This document shows, piece after piece, positions 35,001 through 42,463 of a stretch of DNA of 64,000 nucleotides. The stretch's first letter is position 1; the number at the start of each line of letters is the position of its first letter. The stretch is from assembly GCA_013322215.1 (NCBI GenBank), contig JAAMEZ010000021.1, positions 682,001 through 746,000 of the forward strand, read 5' to 3'. Source of the stretch: Martinezella rhizogenes (GTDB lineage Bacteria; Pseudomonadota; Alphaproteobacteria; Rhizobiales; Rhizobiaceae). The notes beneath the pieces are model-generated. The model was not told where the DNA came from. It was given only the letters and a program-made list of their open reading frames with translations, and did no database searches. A program made the position numbers and the translations under genes.

Positions 35001-35121
35001 GGGTTTGCGGGTACTGGCGCACGGTAAGCGAGCGGAACGACTGGTAGCCGATGACGATAATCAACGCGCTGACCACGAGAGCGAGAACGGGGCGCTTGAT
35101 GAAGATATCGGTGATATTCAT
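32041..35121 (-). CDS. RND multidrug efflux permease, HAE1 family
   Basis: 1026 residues, the usual length. Twelve TM segments and two large periplasmic loops are arranged as in AcrB/MexB. The proton-relay Asp pair is in AIGLVVDDAIIVVENV, and the N-terminus MNITDIFIKRPVLALVV is typical. It expels amphiphilic compounds from periplasm and inner membrane by proton exchange. Partner adaptor lies 9 bp upstream. There is no outer-membrane channel or regulator gene beside it; the tolC gene at 4524-5960 is a possible partner. Confidence 0.95.
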   Translation of the reverse strand: MNITDIFIKRPVLALVVSALIIVIGYQSFRSLTVRQYPQTQNAVVTVTTTYPGAAPDVIAGFITTPLENAIAQANGIDYMTSTSTSGTSTITVNLRLNYSADAAMTEINAKVSSVLNQLPTGTQQPIMTVSIGQSIDAMYIGFRSDVLASNQITDYLTRVVQPKLQAVNGVQTAEILGARTFALRAWLQPDKLAAYGLSAGDVWTALGANNYISGIGTTRGQMTQTVLTAQTDLHSADEFREMVVKQIGSTIVRLRDVATVALGSQNPDVQIGFDGQDGVFMGIQIAPTANLLDVIAGVRAVFPSIQQQLPQGLEGYIVYDSSTFVTTSIDEVVKSLLEALVIVIFVVFAFLGSPRSVAIPVVAIPLSLVGTFAMMLIFGFSINLLTLLALVLAIGLVVDDAIIVVENVNRHIEEGSTPMRAALDAAHELVGPILAMTVVLIAVYVPIGFQGGLTGALFTEFAFTLVGAVTVSMIIALTLTPMMCSRILKPHLTDRSGWEERISDFIDRRFSEIHRPYVRMLHGSLNTVPVALVFAAIVLGSIYFLYTSAKTELAPNEDQGFLAAQVTNPPNATLQQKLLNSNQVTKIFRSFPETDKTLQVEVPGTSFEGMVLKPWDQRTRTADQLQPLVQADLAKIAGGQSVVFQIPPLPGASGLPVQFAIGSTSGFEQLNEVSTAFLQEAQKSGEFIFLTKDLYVDNPQYSIQIDRSKASALGLSMNNVGSALASMLGGGYVNYFSIDNRSYQVIPQVEQRSRQTIDQIMNYPIANVNGNKIPLSAIATAKLQATPRSVAHFQQLNSATISGVPAPGVAVGDALNTLKSIAARTLPQGYSVDYGGQSRQYVQESSGMATTFALALIIVFLALSAQFNSFRDPFIILVSVPMSIAGALAFISLGIGGATMNIYTQVGLVTLMGLISKHGILIVEVANTLQAEGKTKREAIEGACGIRLRPILMTTGAMVLGVVPLILATGAGAAARFNMGLVIATGLAIGTLFTLFVVPAVYMLLAADHHKKDAPETEAEPTLAH

Positions 35122-35130
35122 CGCTACACC

Positions 35131-36264
35131 TCAGTTGGGATTTGCCGGGTTCGCATTAGGATCGTTCGACGGCTGCACCTCGTTGTTGATGATGACAGGC
35201 GAGCCGTTGTTTAGTTTCAGCTGGCCGGAGGTCACCACCACTTCGCCTGCGTTCAACCCTTTGGTCACCGAGATCTGATCGCCTCGCGCCTGCCCCGTGC
35301 TGACGAACTTCTGATTGGCGACGAGCTGCGGCTTTCCATCCGCGCCGTTGCCCTTGTCGGTCACCACATAGACGACATTGCCGTAAGGATTGATCGTGAC
35401 GGCGGTCTGCGGCAGGGAGATGTACTCTTTCGGCTCCCCGACCACCACCGTTATGTTGCCGAACATGCCAGGCAGCAGCTTGCGGTCGGCATTGGGGAAG
35501 GTTGCCCGGATGGTGATGTTGCGGCTCTGCGTATCCACCAGCGGGCTGATGGCCGTGATCTTGCCGTCGAAAGTCTGGTTACCATAGGCATCGACCGTTG
35601 CCGTCACCGCTTGTCCGACCTTCAGCTGCGACAGGGCCTGCTGCGGCATCGAAAAATCAAACTGGATCGGATCAAGCGACTGCAAGGTCACGACGGCCGT
35701 CCCGGCGGACAGATACTGGCCGAGGCTCACCAGCTTGATGCCGAGGTGGCCATCGAAGGGCGCGCGGATCGAATATTGATCGATCAACGCCTGCTGTGAC
35801 GCGACCTGCGCCTGCGCCGCCTTCCAGTTCGCCAGATCGCTATCGACCTGGCTTTGCGCGATGGTGTTGGCCTTGATCAGCCTGGAGTCGCGATCATAGG
35901 CGATTTGAGCGTTAGCCATCGTCGCCTTGTATTGATCCAACGTCGCGATCTGCTGATCGGCAAGCAGCTGCACGATAAGATCGCCCTTCTTGACGTCCTG
36001 GCCATCCTCGAAGCCGATCTTCTGGACGATGCCCTGGACCTGTGCAGAGAGATTGGCACCTTCGACGGCATTGAAGCTGCCGATCGACTGCAGTGTCGTC
36101 TGCCATGGACTCGTCGCCGCGGTAATTGTCGAGATGGTCTGCGGTGGCGACTTGAGATTAGCCAGATAAGCCGCAATCATGCGGTTCTTGAATGCCTGGA
36201 AGCCGAAGATCCCGCCAAGGATCAGGCCTATGATGATCAGCATGATTATCATGCGTTTTATCAT
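35131..36264 (-). CDS. RND efflux periplasmic adaptor (MFP)
   Basis: 377 residues. N-terminal signal anchor (IIMLIIIGLILGGIFGFQAF), lipoyl halves (GIVQKIGFEDGQDVKKGDLIVQL and SIRAPFDGHLGIKLVSLGQYL in order), a short alpha-hairpin, beta-barrel and membrane-proximal domain. There is no lipobox Cys, so it is held by its TM helix. First gene of the two-gene pump operon; an ATG five codons in is an alternative start. Confidence 0.92.
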   Translation of the reverse strand: MIKRMIIMLIIIGLILGGIFGFQAFKNRMIAAYLANLKSPPQTISTITAATSPWQTTLQSIGSFNAVEGANLSAQVQGIVQKIGFEDGQDVKKGDLIVQLLADQQIATLDQYKATMANAQIAYDRDSRLIKANTIAQSQVDSDLANWKAAQAQVASQQALIDQYSIRAPFDGHLGIKLVSLGQYLSAGTAVVTLQSLDPIQFDFSMPQQALSQLKVGQAVTATVDAYGNQTFDGKITAISPLVDTQSRNITIRATFPNADRKLLPGMFGNITVVVGEPKEYISLPQTAVTINPYGNVVYVVTDKGNGADGKPQLVANQKFVSTGQARGDQISVTKGLNAGEVVVTSGQLKLNNGSPVIINNEVQPSNDPNANPANPN

Positions 36265-36772
36265 GAGTGGTAACTCTACTCTTCAGGAACAGGTCGGGAG
36301 GAATTCTGATGGCGGTGGCGCGATAGGATTTCACGGCAATCCTCTCAGAAACCCGCCGATGCCCAAACAGTCGCAAGCACATGGTTCCCTGCGGCCAATC
36401 TCTATATGGAAAGCGACCATTATGGGGACTGACAGGCTCGATCAGCCAGATTCCTTGGCGAAGACGCTCGTCACGCAGTCGTGCGCTTCGCCCGCCGAAG
36501 ACTGCGCTGACCTTGCAATGATTCCAGCTGGCGGCGTTCCGTGTGGCCATCCTCTGTAAACCTCACCAGTCAAACGCCATTGGCCTGCCTCTGCATTCGA
36601 TCAAGGATAAGTTGTTATTATCCGATCCACAACAGCCGATTTCATATGCCTAGATCCATATTTAATGGAGTCTTGAATAAAAGCAATCATAGCCCCGCGC
36701 ACGACAGTCATCTCAAATCGCCATAGCATTGGCGACCTTGGATGGGGTGCGCTGGGCAAGCCGCTTCAGCCC
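36265..36772. other. Intergenic region upstream of the RND pump
   Basis: 508 bp between the pump adaptor start and the end of the VOC gene. It must hold the pump promoter. Short open frames occur but none has a ribosome site and protein-like composition. The part 36600-36720 is AT-rich. I see no TetR-like long palindrome. Confidence 0.5.
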
Positions 36773-37246
36773 TCAGCCACGCCGAGCCGCGTCGATCGCC
36801 GCCACATCGATCTTCTTCATGGTCATCATTGCATCGAAAGCCCGCTTTGCCTGATCGCCGCCCTCACGAAGCGCCTCCATCAGAATACGCGGCGTGATCT
36901 GCCAGGAAACGCCCCATTTGTCCTTGCACCAGCCGCATTCGCTCTCCTGGCCGCCATTGCCGACAATGGCGTTCCAATAACGATCCGTCTCTTCTTGATC
37001 CTCGGTATAGATCTGAAACGAAAAGGCTTCATTGTGTTTGAACACCGGACCGCCATTCAGGCCGACGCAAGCGACACCTGCAACCGTAAACTCGACGACC
37101 AGCACATCGCCCTGCTTGCCCTCCGGATAGTTTCCCGGTGCGCGGATGACGGCGCCCATGGTGCTGTCGGGAAAAGTCTCGACATAAAAATTGGCGGCGG
37201 CCTCTGCATCCTTATCGTACCACAAGCAAATCGTGTTCTTTGCCAT
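36773..37246 (-). CDS. VOC family protein (PhnB/3-demethylubiquinone methyltransferase-like)
   Basis: 157 residues. The vicinal oxygen chelate fold of the PhnB type is shown by NTICLWYDKDAEAAANFYVETFPDS, NGGPVFKHNEAFSF and GQESECGWCKDKWGVSWQITP. The molecular function of these proteins is mostly unknown despite the methyltransferase-like name. The start at 37246 has GGAGGACCAG upstream; longer forms reach into noncoding sequence. Confidence 0.85.
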   Translation of the reverse strand: MAKNTICLWYDKDAEAAANFYVETFPDSTMGAVIRAPGNYPEGKQGDVLVVEFTVAGVACVGLNGGPVFKHNEAFSFQIYTEDQEETDRYWNAIVGNGGQESECGWCKDKWGVSWQITPRILMEALREGGDQAKRAFDAMMTMKKIDVAAIDAARRG

Positions 37247-37480
37247 TACTCTGGTCCTCCTGCTCTCCGTTTCCCGTCTTTTTGAAATAGGCGCTAGATC
37301 GCATTTCTCCACCTCATGAACGCCATTTCGGCTGGGCAACGACCGGCTTCCTGTCGTAGCCTTGACATCCGACGGACCATTGAAGGGTTCAGACATGTCG
37401 GAATCGCGCTGCGAGAGATTGTGGCAAGGGCGCGAAAAAGCAGGCGTCTTTCGAGCCCGAAAAGCCGATTGGAGTTCACG

Positions 37481-38026
37481 ATGCTAGTCAACATAAGCGG
37501 ATGGCCAGGTGTTGGTAAGTTGACAACCGGACGCGAATTGCAGGCAATTCTGGGCGGAAAGCTGCTCGACAACCACACCATTTTGAATGTAGGGCGCGCT
37601 TTGGCCGAAGGCGGGACAGCGGAGTATTACGATTTAGTCCGCGCCGTCAGATCTGTCGCGTTCGCTGCAATTCTAAAACTGCCGCCAGCTCTGCCCATCA
37701 TTTTGACAAGCGTTGTTGCCCGCGGAGGATCGAACGGATTTCTTGAGGAAAATTGGCAAGCGATCATCGATCTCGCACAAGCGCGAAATTGCCCGCTCTT
37801 CTCCATTACGCTGACGTGCTCACCCGTCGAGAACGCTCGCCGCATCGCCAGCGAAGATCGCGGCAAGAGCGGAAAAAGTCGAAAGGCAGAGATTTTAGAT
37901 AGACTTGTCGTCGAACGCTCGCTTTTCGACGATGGGGCGACACATCGCACGACCATCGATAACACGACCTCGTCTCCCCGGGAGACGGCGCAACATATTC
38001 AAGATTGGATCAAGACTTTCCAATAA
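37481..38026 (+). CDS. P-loop kinase-like ATPase
   Basis: 181 residues. The Walker A motif at the N-terminus is GWPGVGKLTTGREL, with Leu then Thr after the Lys, as in several small AAA_33-type kinases. LLDNHTILN and PIILTSVVARGGSNGFLEENW follow. The C-terminal RRIASEDRGKSGKSRKAEILDRL is a basic, lid-like segment. It resembles proteins annotated as AAA family ATPases or chloramphenicol phosphotransferase-like kinases. The substrate is unknown. The ATG at 37481 starts exactly at the P-loop strand; upstream frame is noncoding. Confidence 0.75.
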   Translation: MLVNISGWPGVGKLTTGRELQAILGGKLLDNHTILNVGRALAEGGTAEYYDLVRAVRSVAFAAILKLPPALPIILTSVVARGGSNGFLEENWQAIIDLAQARNCPLFSITLTCSPVENARRIASEDRGKSGKSRKAEILDRLVVERSLFDDGATHRTTIDNTTSSPRETAQHIQDWIKTFQ

Positions 38027-38134
38027 GGTTCGGTGGTCATGATCGGCCAGCACGTTCAGCACGGCCTTCACACACCATGTCGGCCTGCCGCCCGATCACT
38101 TCGTGAAGCATTTGAATACGGAAGACGAAATCAT

Positions 38135-38662
38135 ATGAAGAACATCGGAACGCAGATCGAAACGCCACGGCTGCTGCTCCGTCCTTCGCTTCTGTCCGAT
38201 ACCGCCGCCCTATTCGAATTTCTGGGCGACAGGGAAGCCATGAGGCACACCCATGTGGACACGACACCTGCTGCCTGCCGTCGCAGGATTGCCGTTCACG
38301 AATGGCGCCGTCGATACGACGGATATGCACCCTGGACCGTCATCAGAAAGGATGATGCAAAAATCATTGGCTGGGGCGGCTTATACGACGATCCGTTTGA
38401 GCCAGGCTGGGGTTGCGAAATCGGATACTTTTTCCATCGGGAGGCCTGGGGATGCGGATATGCATCGGAGTTGGTCGCGGCAGCGTTGCATCGAGCAGAC
38501 AGTGAACTGCGGATAGGAGAAGTCCGCGCCTTTGCCCATCCTGAAAATGCAGCCTCAAGGAAAATCCTGGAGACGGCAGGCTTCAGGACGATTCACTTCG
38601 TCCCAGAGATGAACCGCTTGCTCTTTTCCAGACACAGACGCGAGGATAATGCAGCCGATTGA
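38135..38662 (+). CDS. GNAT family N-acetyltransferase (RimJ/RimL-like)
   Basis: 175 residues. IETPRLLLRPSLLSD at the N-terminus, WTVIRKDDAKIIGWGGL in the middle, and the acetyl-CoA region YFFHREAWGCGYASELVAAAL followed by AHPENAASRKILETAGF are typical of GNAT enzymes acting on protein N-termini or small amines. The start at 38135 (MKNIGTQ) is used. It is 108 bp after the P-loop gene and may share its transcript. Confidence 0.87.
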   Translation: MKNIGTQIETPRLLLRPSLLSDTAALFEFLGDREAMRHTHVDTTPAACRRRIAVHEWRRRYDGYAPWTVIRKDDAKIIGWGGLYDDPFEPGWGCEIGYFFHREAWGCGYASELVAAALHRADSELRIGEVRAFAHPENAASRKILETAGFRTIHFVPEMNRLLFSRHRREDNAAD

Positions 38663-38882
38663 AGCCAATGCAAGACGCATCTTCTGTCTGAAACGCACAG
38701 GCAGAACTCGTGAATGCCTAGCGGCTACATCACTCAAATCGGCGAGTTTAATGAGCAATTCCAACGACCTAGACGCCTCGACCGGACAAGGACAGTCGAG
38801 GCGTTGAACAATGCAGCGCAAAGCGGTAGCCGCAGATCAGGCCAGGGTCATTCCGCATGCGCATATTCAGCGAAAGCAAAGC

Positions 38883-39269
38883 CTAGTGGCGATCGTGGCC
38901 ATGACCGTGGTCGCCGCCATGATCTTGCGACGAGGTGGACGACGTCGATGGCGTGCTCACACCGACATTGCCTGAGTCAATCAGGTCGGCGGAGGATGCG
39001 GTGCGGTCAAGGAGTGCGTCGACGCGATTCAGATCTCCTTCGCATCGTCCCTCCTGCCGATTGTGATGGGCGTCCATCGCGGCGGAATAAAGTCCCATGG
39101 CTTCACTCTTCTGTTGGCCCGCCGGAGCATCACGCAACTCCGTTCCGGTCAACTGAAGACTTTCCACACAGCTCAACGCAGCGAAGCTTGGAACGGATGA
39201 GGTCGCAAGAGCGGCAAAGGTCGCTCCCAGGACAGCGAAAACGATCGTCGGTTTGGGCATTTTCAACAT
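38883..39269 (-). CDS. Small exported protein with His-rich tail
   Basis: 128 residues. A signal peptide (MLKMPKPTIVFAVLGATFAALATSSVPSFA) leads to a helical mature part with two cysteines (LSCVES and GRCEGD) that probably form a disulfide. The last 13 residues, DHGGDHGHGHDRH, could bind metal ions. GGAGG lies 5 nt before the ATG at 39269. A candidate Fnr/FixK box lies 125 bp upstream. Possible roles are periplasmic metal buffering or sensing. No family recognised. Confidence 0.7.
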   Translation of the reverse strand: MLKMPKPTIVFAVLGATFAALATSSVPSFAALSCVESLQLTGTELRDAPAGQQKSEAMGLYSAAMDAHHNRQEGRCEGDLNRVDALLDRTASSADLIDSGNVGVSTPSTSSTSSQDHGGDHGHGHDRH

Positions 39270-39910
39270 TGCAACCTCCATCAGGAGCGATTGCCGGTTC
39301 TGCCGAACAGGCATGATTTCCGATTTGTGAAAGCCCGGCGGTTTTCAGCAGCGCCGGCATCTTGCAGTCTGAACCGCTTGGGATAGGCCCGATATGATCT
39401 GGATCAATGCATTCAACCTTTCGGCTGCATCGATCTCAATAAATATGTCAGAAGTTGAATTTTCTCTTCGCCGCCAAGAAGGACGCAACTAGCCGCAGAG
39501 ATGATGTTTGGTCTTGGCCTATTACCCGCCGGGAGACGAGGCCATCGGCAGCTTAACCCTTGTTCCCAAAATGAAATTTCGTCTGATTAATTGCCGAAAC
39601 ACCGTGCACTTGGGCATGTCATCGTCCAATGGCATCTAGCTATTTTCTGCGTAATCTCTTGCCGTTGCATGGGTGCTAAACAGTTCATCACAACTGTTTC
39701 ACTAAGAAGTGCTTGGCTCGTGATACCGATCGTCCGCTGCTCGTTTTCCTGTTAATATATTGTAATATTTCAAGAAATTCTCAAATCTTCCCGAAAAGCG
39801 CTATCTGCTTCCCGCCAATTGTTAATCCGAGTTAAGTTTTCGAAAAATACTCTCCATTATAATATTCTCTCTAGGGGGTGTGTCGATCTCAAATTCTGAA
39901 GGCATCCTAT
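39270..39910. promoter_or_regulatory. Divergent control region between His-rich protein and Crp/Fnr gene
   Basis: 641 bp, AT-rich on the right half, without an acceptable gene. It contains an Fnr/FixK-like box at 39394-39408 and a TATAAT at 39858-39863, 48 bp before the Crp/Fnr start. No matching -35 box at standard spacing is clear. Confidence 0.55.
39394..39408. promoter_or_regulatory. Candidate Fnr/FixK box
   Basis: ATGATCTGGATCAAT contains TGAT-N4-ATCA, close to the TTGAT-N4-ATCAA consensus of Fnr, FnrN and FixK. It is nearer to the His-rich protein gene (125 bp) than to the Crp/Fnr gene (about 500 bp), so low-oxygen control of the former is the simpler reading. Confidence 0.5.
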
Positions 39911-40663
39911 ATGCCACATGATCTACTTTCACTTGACGGAAAGTCCGGTATCCCTTCTGCCCCGACAAACTGGAATACATATCATTTACCCTTGAATATG
40001 CCTTACTTGACTATGGGGAGAGGTGCCCTGGATGCCCTTGTCACCCGCAAACGTATCTGCATGAAGGGGTGCGATCTTATCCGCGAGGGAGAAGAAGGGC
40101 GAAACGCGTATTTGATCTATAGTGGTTGGGCTTGCTCTTACAGGCTCTTGCGTAATGGAACGCGACAGATCATCAATTTCCATGTTCCCGGAGATCTCCT
40201 GGGTATCAGGCGACTTCTTGCTTCCGATTGCGACGATAATCTTTGTGCCATAACCTGTATTGAGGTGGGAGAGATCGACATTGAGAGCCTTTTAACAGCA
40301 CTTTGTGCTGATAATTGCCTTGCCATATCCATCCTTTGGTCTGTCTTCCGGGACGAAGCCATCATAGCTCAGCATCTGGTTGATATCGGACGGCGCAAGC
40401 CGATCAATAGGACTGCTCATTTTTTTCTTGAACTTGGTGCCAGATTGAATCTCGCTGGCCTTGGCACGAGGACTGCATATGAATGTCCTTTGACGCAGTC
40501 ACTGATTGCCGATGCACTGGGGTTGACTGCCGTTCATTTCAATCGCGTTCTAAAGCAGCTGCGCGAGTTGAATGCCATGACATTTCATGAAGGACGCGTG
40601 GAGTTTATTGATAGCGGAAAGCTGGAGCATCTAGCCGATTTCAACTCGTCATATCTGCGATAG
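39911..40663 (+). CDS. Crp/Fnr family transcriptional regulator
   Basis: 250 residues. The cyclic-nucleotide-binding fold (about 40-150, GCDLIREGEEGRNAYLIYSG, INFHVPGDLLG) is followed by the Crp winged helix (about 165-240) with recognition region LTQSLIADALGLTAVHFNRVLKQLRE. This matches a large rhizobial subgroup with HxNRxLKxLR, not the ExxSR recognition helix of Fnr/FixK. The N-terminal Cys cluster of Fnr is missing, so it is unlikely to carry an Fe-S cluster. Targets unknown. ATG at 39911 is the best start. Confidence 0.88.
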   Translation: MPHDLLSLDGKSGIPSAPTNWNTYHLPLNMPYLTMGRGALDALVTRKRICMKGCDLIREGEEGRNAYLIYSGWACSYRLLRNGTRQIINFHVPGDLLGIRRLLASDCDDNLCAITCIEVGEIDIESLLTALCADNCLAISILWSVFRDEAIIAQHLVDIGRRKPINRTAHFFLELGARLNLAGLGTRTAYECPLTQSLIADALGLTAVHFNRVLKQLRELNAMTFHEGRVEFIDSGKLEHLADFNSSYLR

Positions 40664-40755
40664 CCAGTGTCTGGAGAATATCGACTGGTTGCTACCGACC
40701 GATATAGCATGGGCGGCCAAACCGCACACCGGGAGAGCGGTCCTTCGGACGCCGG

Positions 40756-41658
40756 CTAGGCTATCCCGGGCTTTCGATAGTCGATCCCGTTTGCTGCAAA
40801 TTGCTCCCGAAGCCATTTCGCCGCCGGGCCGGCCGGACGCTGCTTGTGCCAGACAAGCTCAAGCGCGACCGGATGCGCTCCTTCGTCGAATTGGAGCACC
40901 GGCGTCGCCAGTCTGGAAGCCAGTGGCGAATTCTCCAGAATATGGGCAGGGATCAGCGCCCATCCGATCCCCTGCTGCAGGATCTGCAAAATAACCCAGT
41001 GACTTTCGACCCACCATACTTCGGCGGCAACGCGCAAACGGTGAGTTTCCGTGCCGTCGCTTCGCTTCGTCACCATGATCTGACGGTGACGTTTGAGCTC
41101 CTCCCAGGTGACGGGAGCCTGCGCCAGGGGATGGTCGCGGCCGCAAACCAGAATGAGGGGAACCCAGCCGATCGTGTGAAAGCCGAGCATGGGCGGAAGA
41201 TCCTCCTGCCGCCACATCACGCCGAGATCGGCCTTGCCGTCGAGAACCAATCCGACGACGTCCTTGGTCGGCGGAAACAGCAGCTCCAGCTCGACATGCG
41301 GGAAGCGATCGGCAAAGGCAGCAAACAGCGCGCCGGTCGATGGCTCGGGGTACAATTCGTCGATCGCAACGACAAGCCGTGTTTCGACATGCTCTTCGAA
41401 GCTTCTTGCAACGCCGATCAAATGTTCGCGGCGGTCGAGAAGCAGCCTTGCCTCCGGCAACAGCCGCCTGCCCGCCGCAGTCAATGTCGGGTTTCTTGTC
41501 GCCCTGCTGAAAAGCTTGACGCCGAGATCGTCCTCCAGCGTCGAGACAAGCAGGCTTACCGCGGATTGCGCCTTGCGCAAACGCCGAGCCGCCGCCGAAA
41601 ACGAGCCTGCTTCGACGGCGATGACGAAGGCTTCCAATTGCTCGAGTGAAACCGCCAT
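40756..41658 (-). CDS. LysR family transcriptional regulator
   Basis: 300 residues. The N-terminal helix-turn-helix reads LEQLEAFVIAVEAGSFSAAARRL, and the C-terminal periplasmic-binding-like domain follows (VVAIDELYPEPSTGALFAAFA, MVTKRSDGTETHRL). It is divergent from the PACE efflux gene with an 84-bp gap, the standard arrangement for a LysR protein controlling its neighbour. Confidence 0.92.
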   Translation of the reverse strand: MAVSLEQLEAFVIAVEAGSFSAAARRLRKAQSAVSLLVSTLEDDLGVKLFSRATRNPTLTAAGRRLLPEARLLLDRREHLIGVARSFEEHVETRLVVAIDELYPEPSTGALFAAFADRFPHVELELLFPPTKDVVGLVLDGKADLGVMWRQEDLPPMLGFHTIGWVPLILVCGRDHPLAQAPVTWEELKRHRQIMVTKRSDGTETHRLRVAAEVWWVESHWVILQILQQGIGWALIPAHILENSPLASRLATPVLQFDEGAHPVALELVWHKQRPAGPAAKWLREQFAANGIDYRKPGIA

Positions 41659-41742
41659 CTATCCGAATTCCAGATACTATCTAACTTTACCTATATGAAA
41701 TAACAGATAGAAAGGCCGCCGACAACAACAGAGGACTTTGAA

Positions 41743-42177
41743 ATGCGTAGCTTCAAGGACCGCGTCCGGCATGCGGTCATGTTCGAACTCATCGGTCTGG
41801 CGATCTTTACGCCAGGCGCCGCCCTGCTGTTCGATCAGCCCCTCGAACATATGGGGATTGTCGGCATCATCTCCGCCACGGCGGCGACGGTGTGGAATTT
41901 CGTCTACAATGTCGGGTTCGACAAGGCGATGATGCGCGTCAGGGGCAGCGTACAGAAGACCATCCCGATCCGTATCGCCCACACGGCTTTGTTCGAAGCC
42001 GGCCTGATCGTCGTGCTCATTCCCTTCATCGCCTGGTATCTCGGGATCAGCCTGATGGCGGCACTGGCGATGGATATCGCGATCGTTGCGTTTTACCTGG
42101 TATATGCCTTCTTCTTCAACATCGCGTATGACCGCGTGTTTCCCATCGGGATACGGCCGATGCCACAGGCATCCTGA
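41743..42177 (+). CDS. PACE family multidrug/biguanide efflux transporter
   Basis: 144 residues in two tandem bacterial transmembrane pair domains, four TM helices in all. Glu15 in TM1 (MFELIGLAIFTPGAALLF) corresponds to the essential acidic residue of AceI, and the repeat ALFEAGLIVVLIPF has a second Glu. The conserved WNFVYNVGFDK motif is present. PACE proteins export chlorhexidine, polyamines or similar cations by proton exchange. Likely regulated by the divergent LysR gene. Confidence 0.9.
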   Translation: MRSFKDRVRHAVMFELIGLAIFTPGAALLFDQPLEHMGIVGIISATAATVWNFVYNVGFDKAMMRVRGSVQKTIPIRIAHTALFEAGLIVVLIPFIAWYLGISLMAALAMDIAIVAFYLVYAFFFNIAYDRVFPIGIRPMPQAS

Positions 42178-42313
42178 AGACCGGGGCCCCTCGTCTTGAA
42201 ATCTGACAGGCGCATCGCAGTAGTGCGCCAGCTTCAGCATGATGACTGGGCCGCGGACCTTCAACTACACATAGTGTAGGCGCATATTCCGCCGCCTGGC
42301 GCGCGCTCCATCA

Positions 42314-42349
42314 GCCTCTCGTCGGGAAAATACCCGGCGAGAGGCTTTT
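42314..42349 (+). terminator. Rho-independent terminator after the PACE gene
   Basis: Arms GCCTCTCGTCGGG and CCCGGCGAGAGGC make a 13-bp stem with one G-U pair and a 6-nt AAAATA loop, followed by TTTT. It ends PACE transcription 137 bp after the stop, and could also serve as an attenuator in the leader of the importer 115 bp further on. Confidence 0.8.
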
Positions 42350-42463
42350 CGGCACAAAGAAATAAATATGACTTTTTTCCTCTTGTTTGTGACCGGGCGG
42401 CAAGGCTATATCGCGCGGGCGCTTTCGTTCGATCGCGCTGACTATAGCCACCGGGATATTTTC

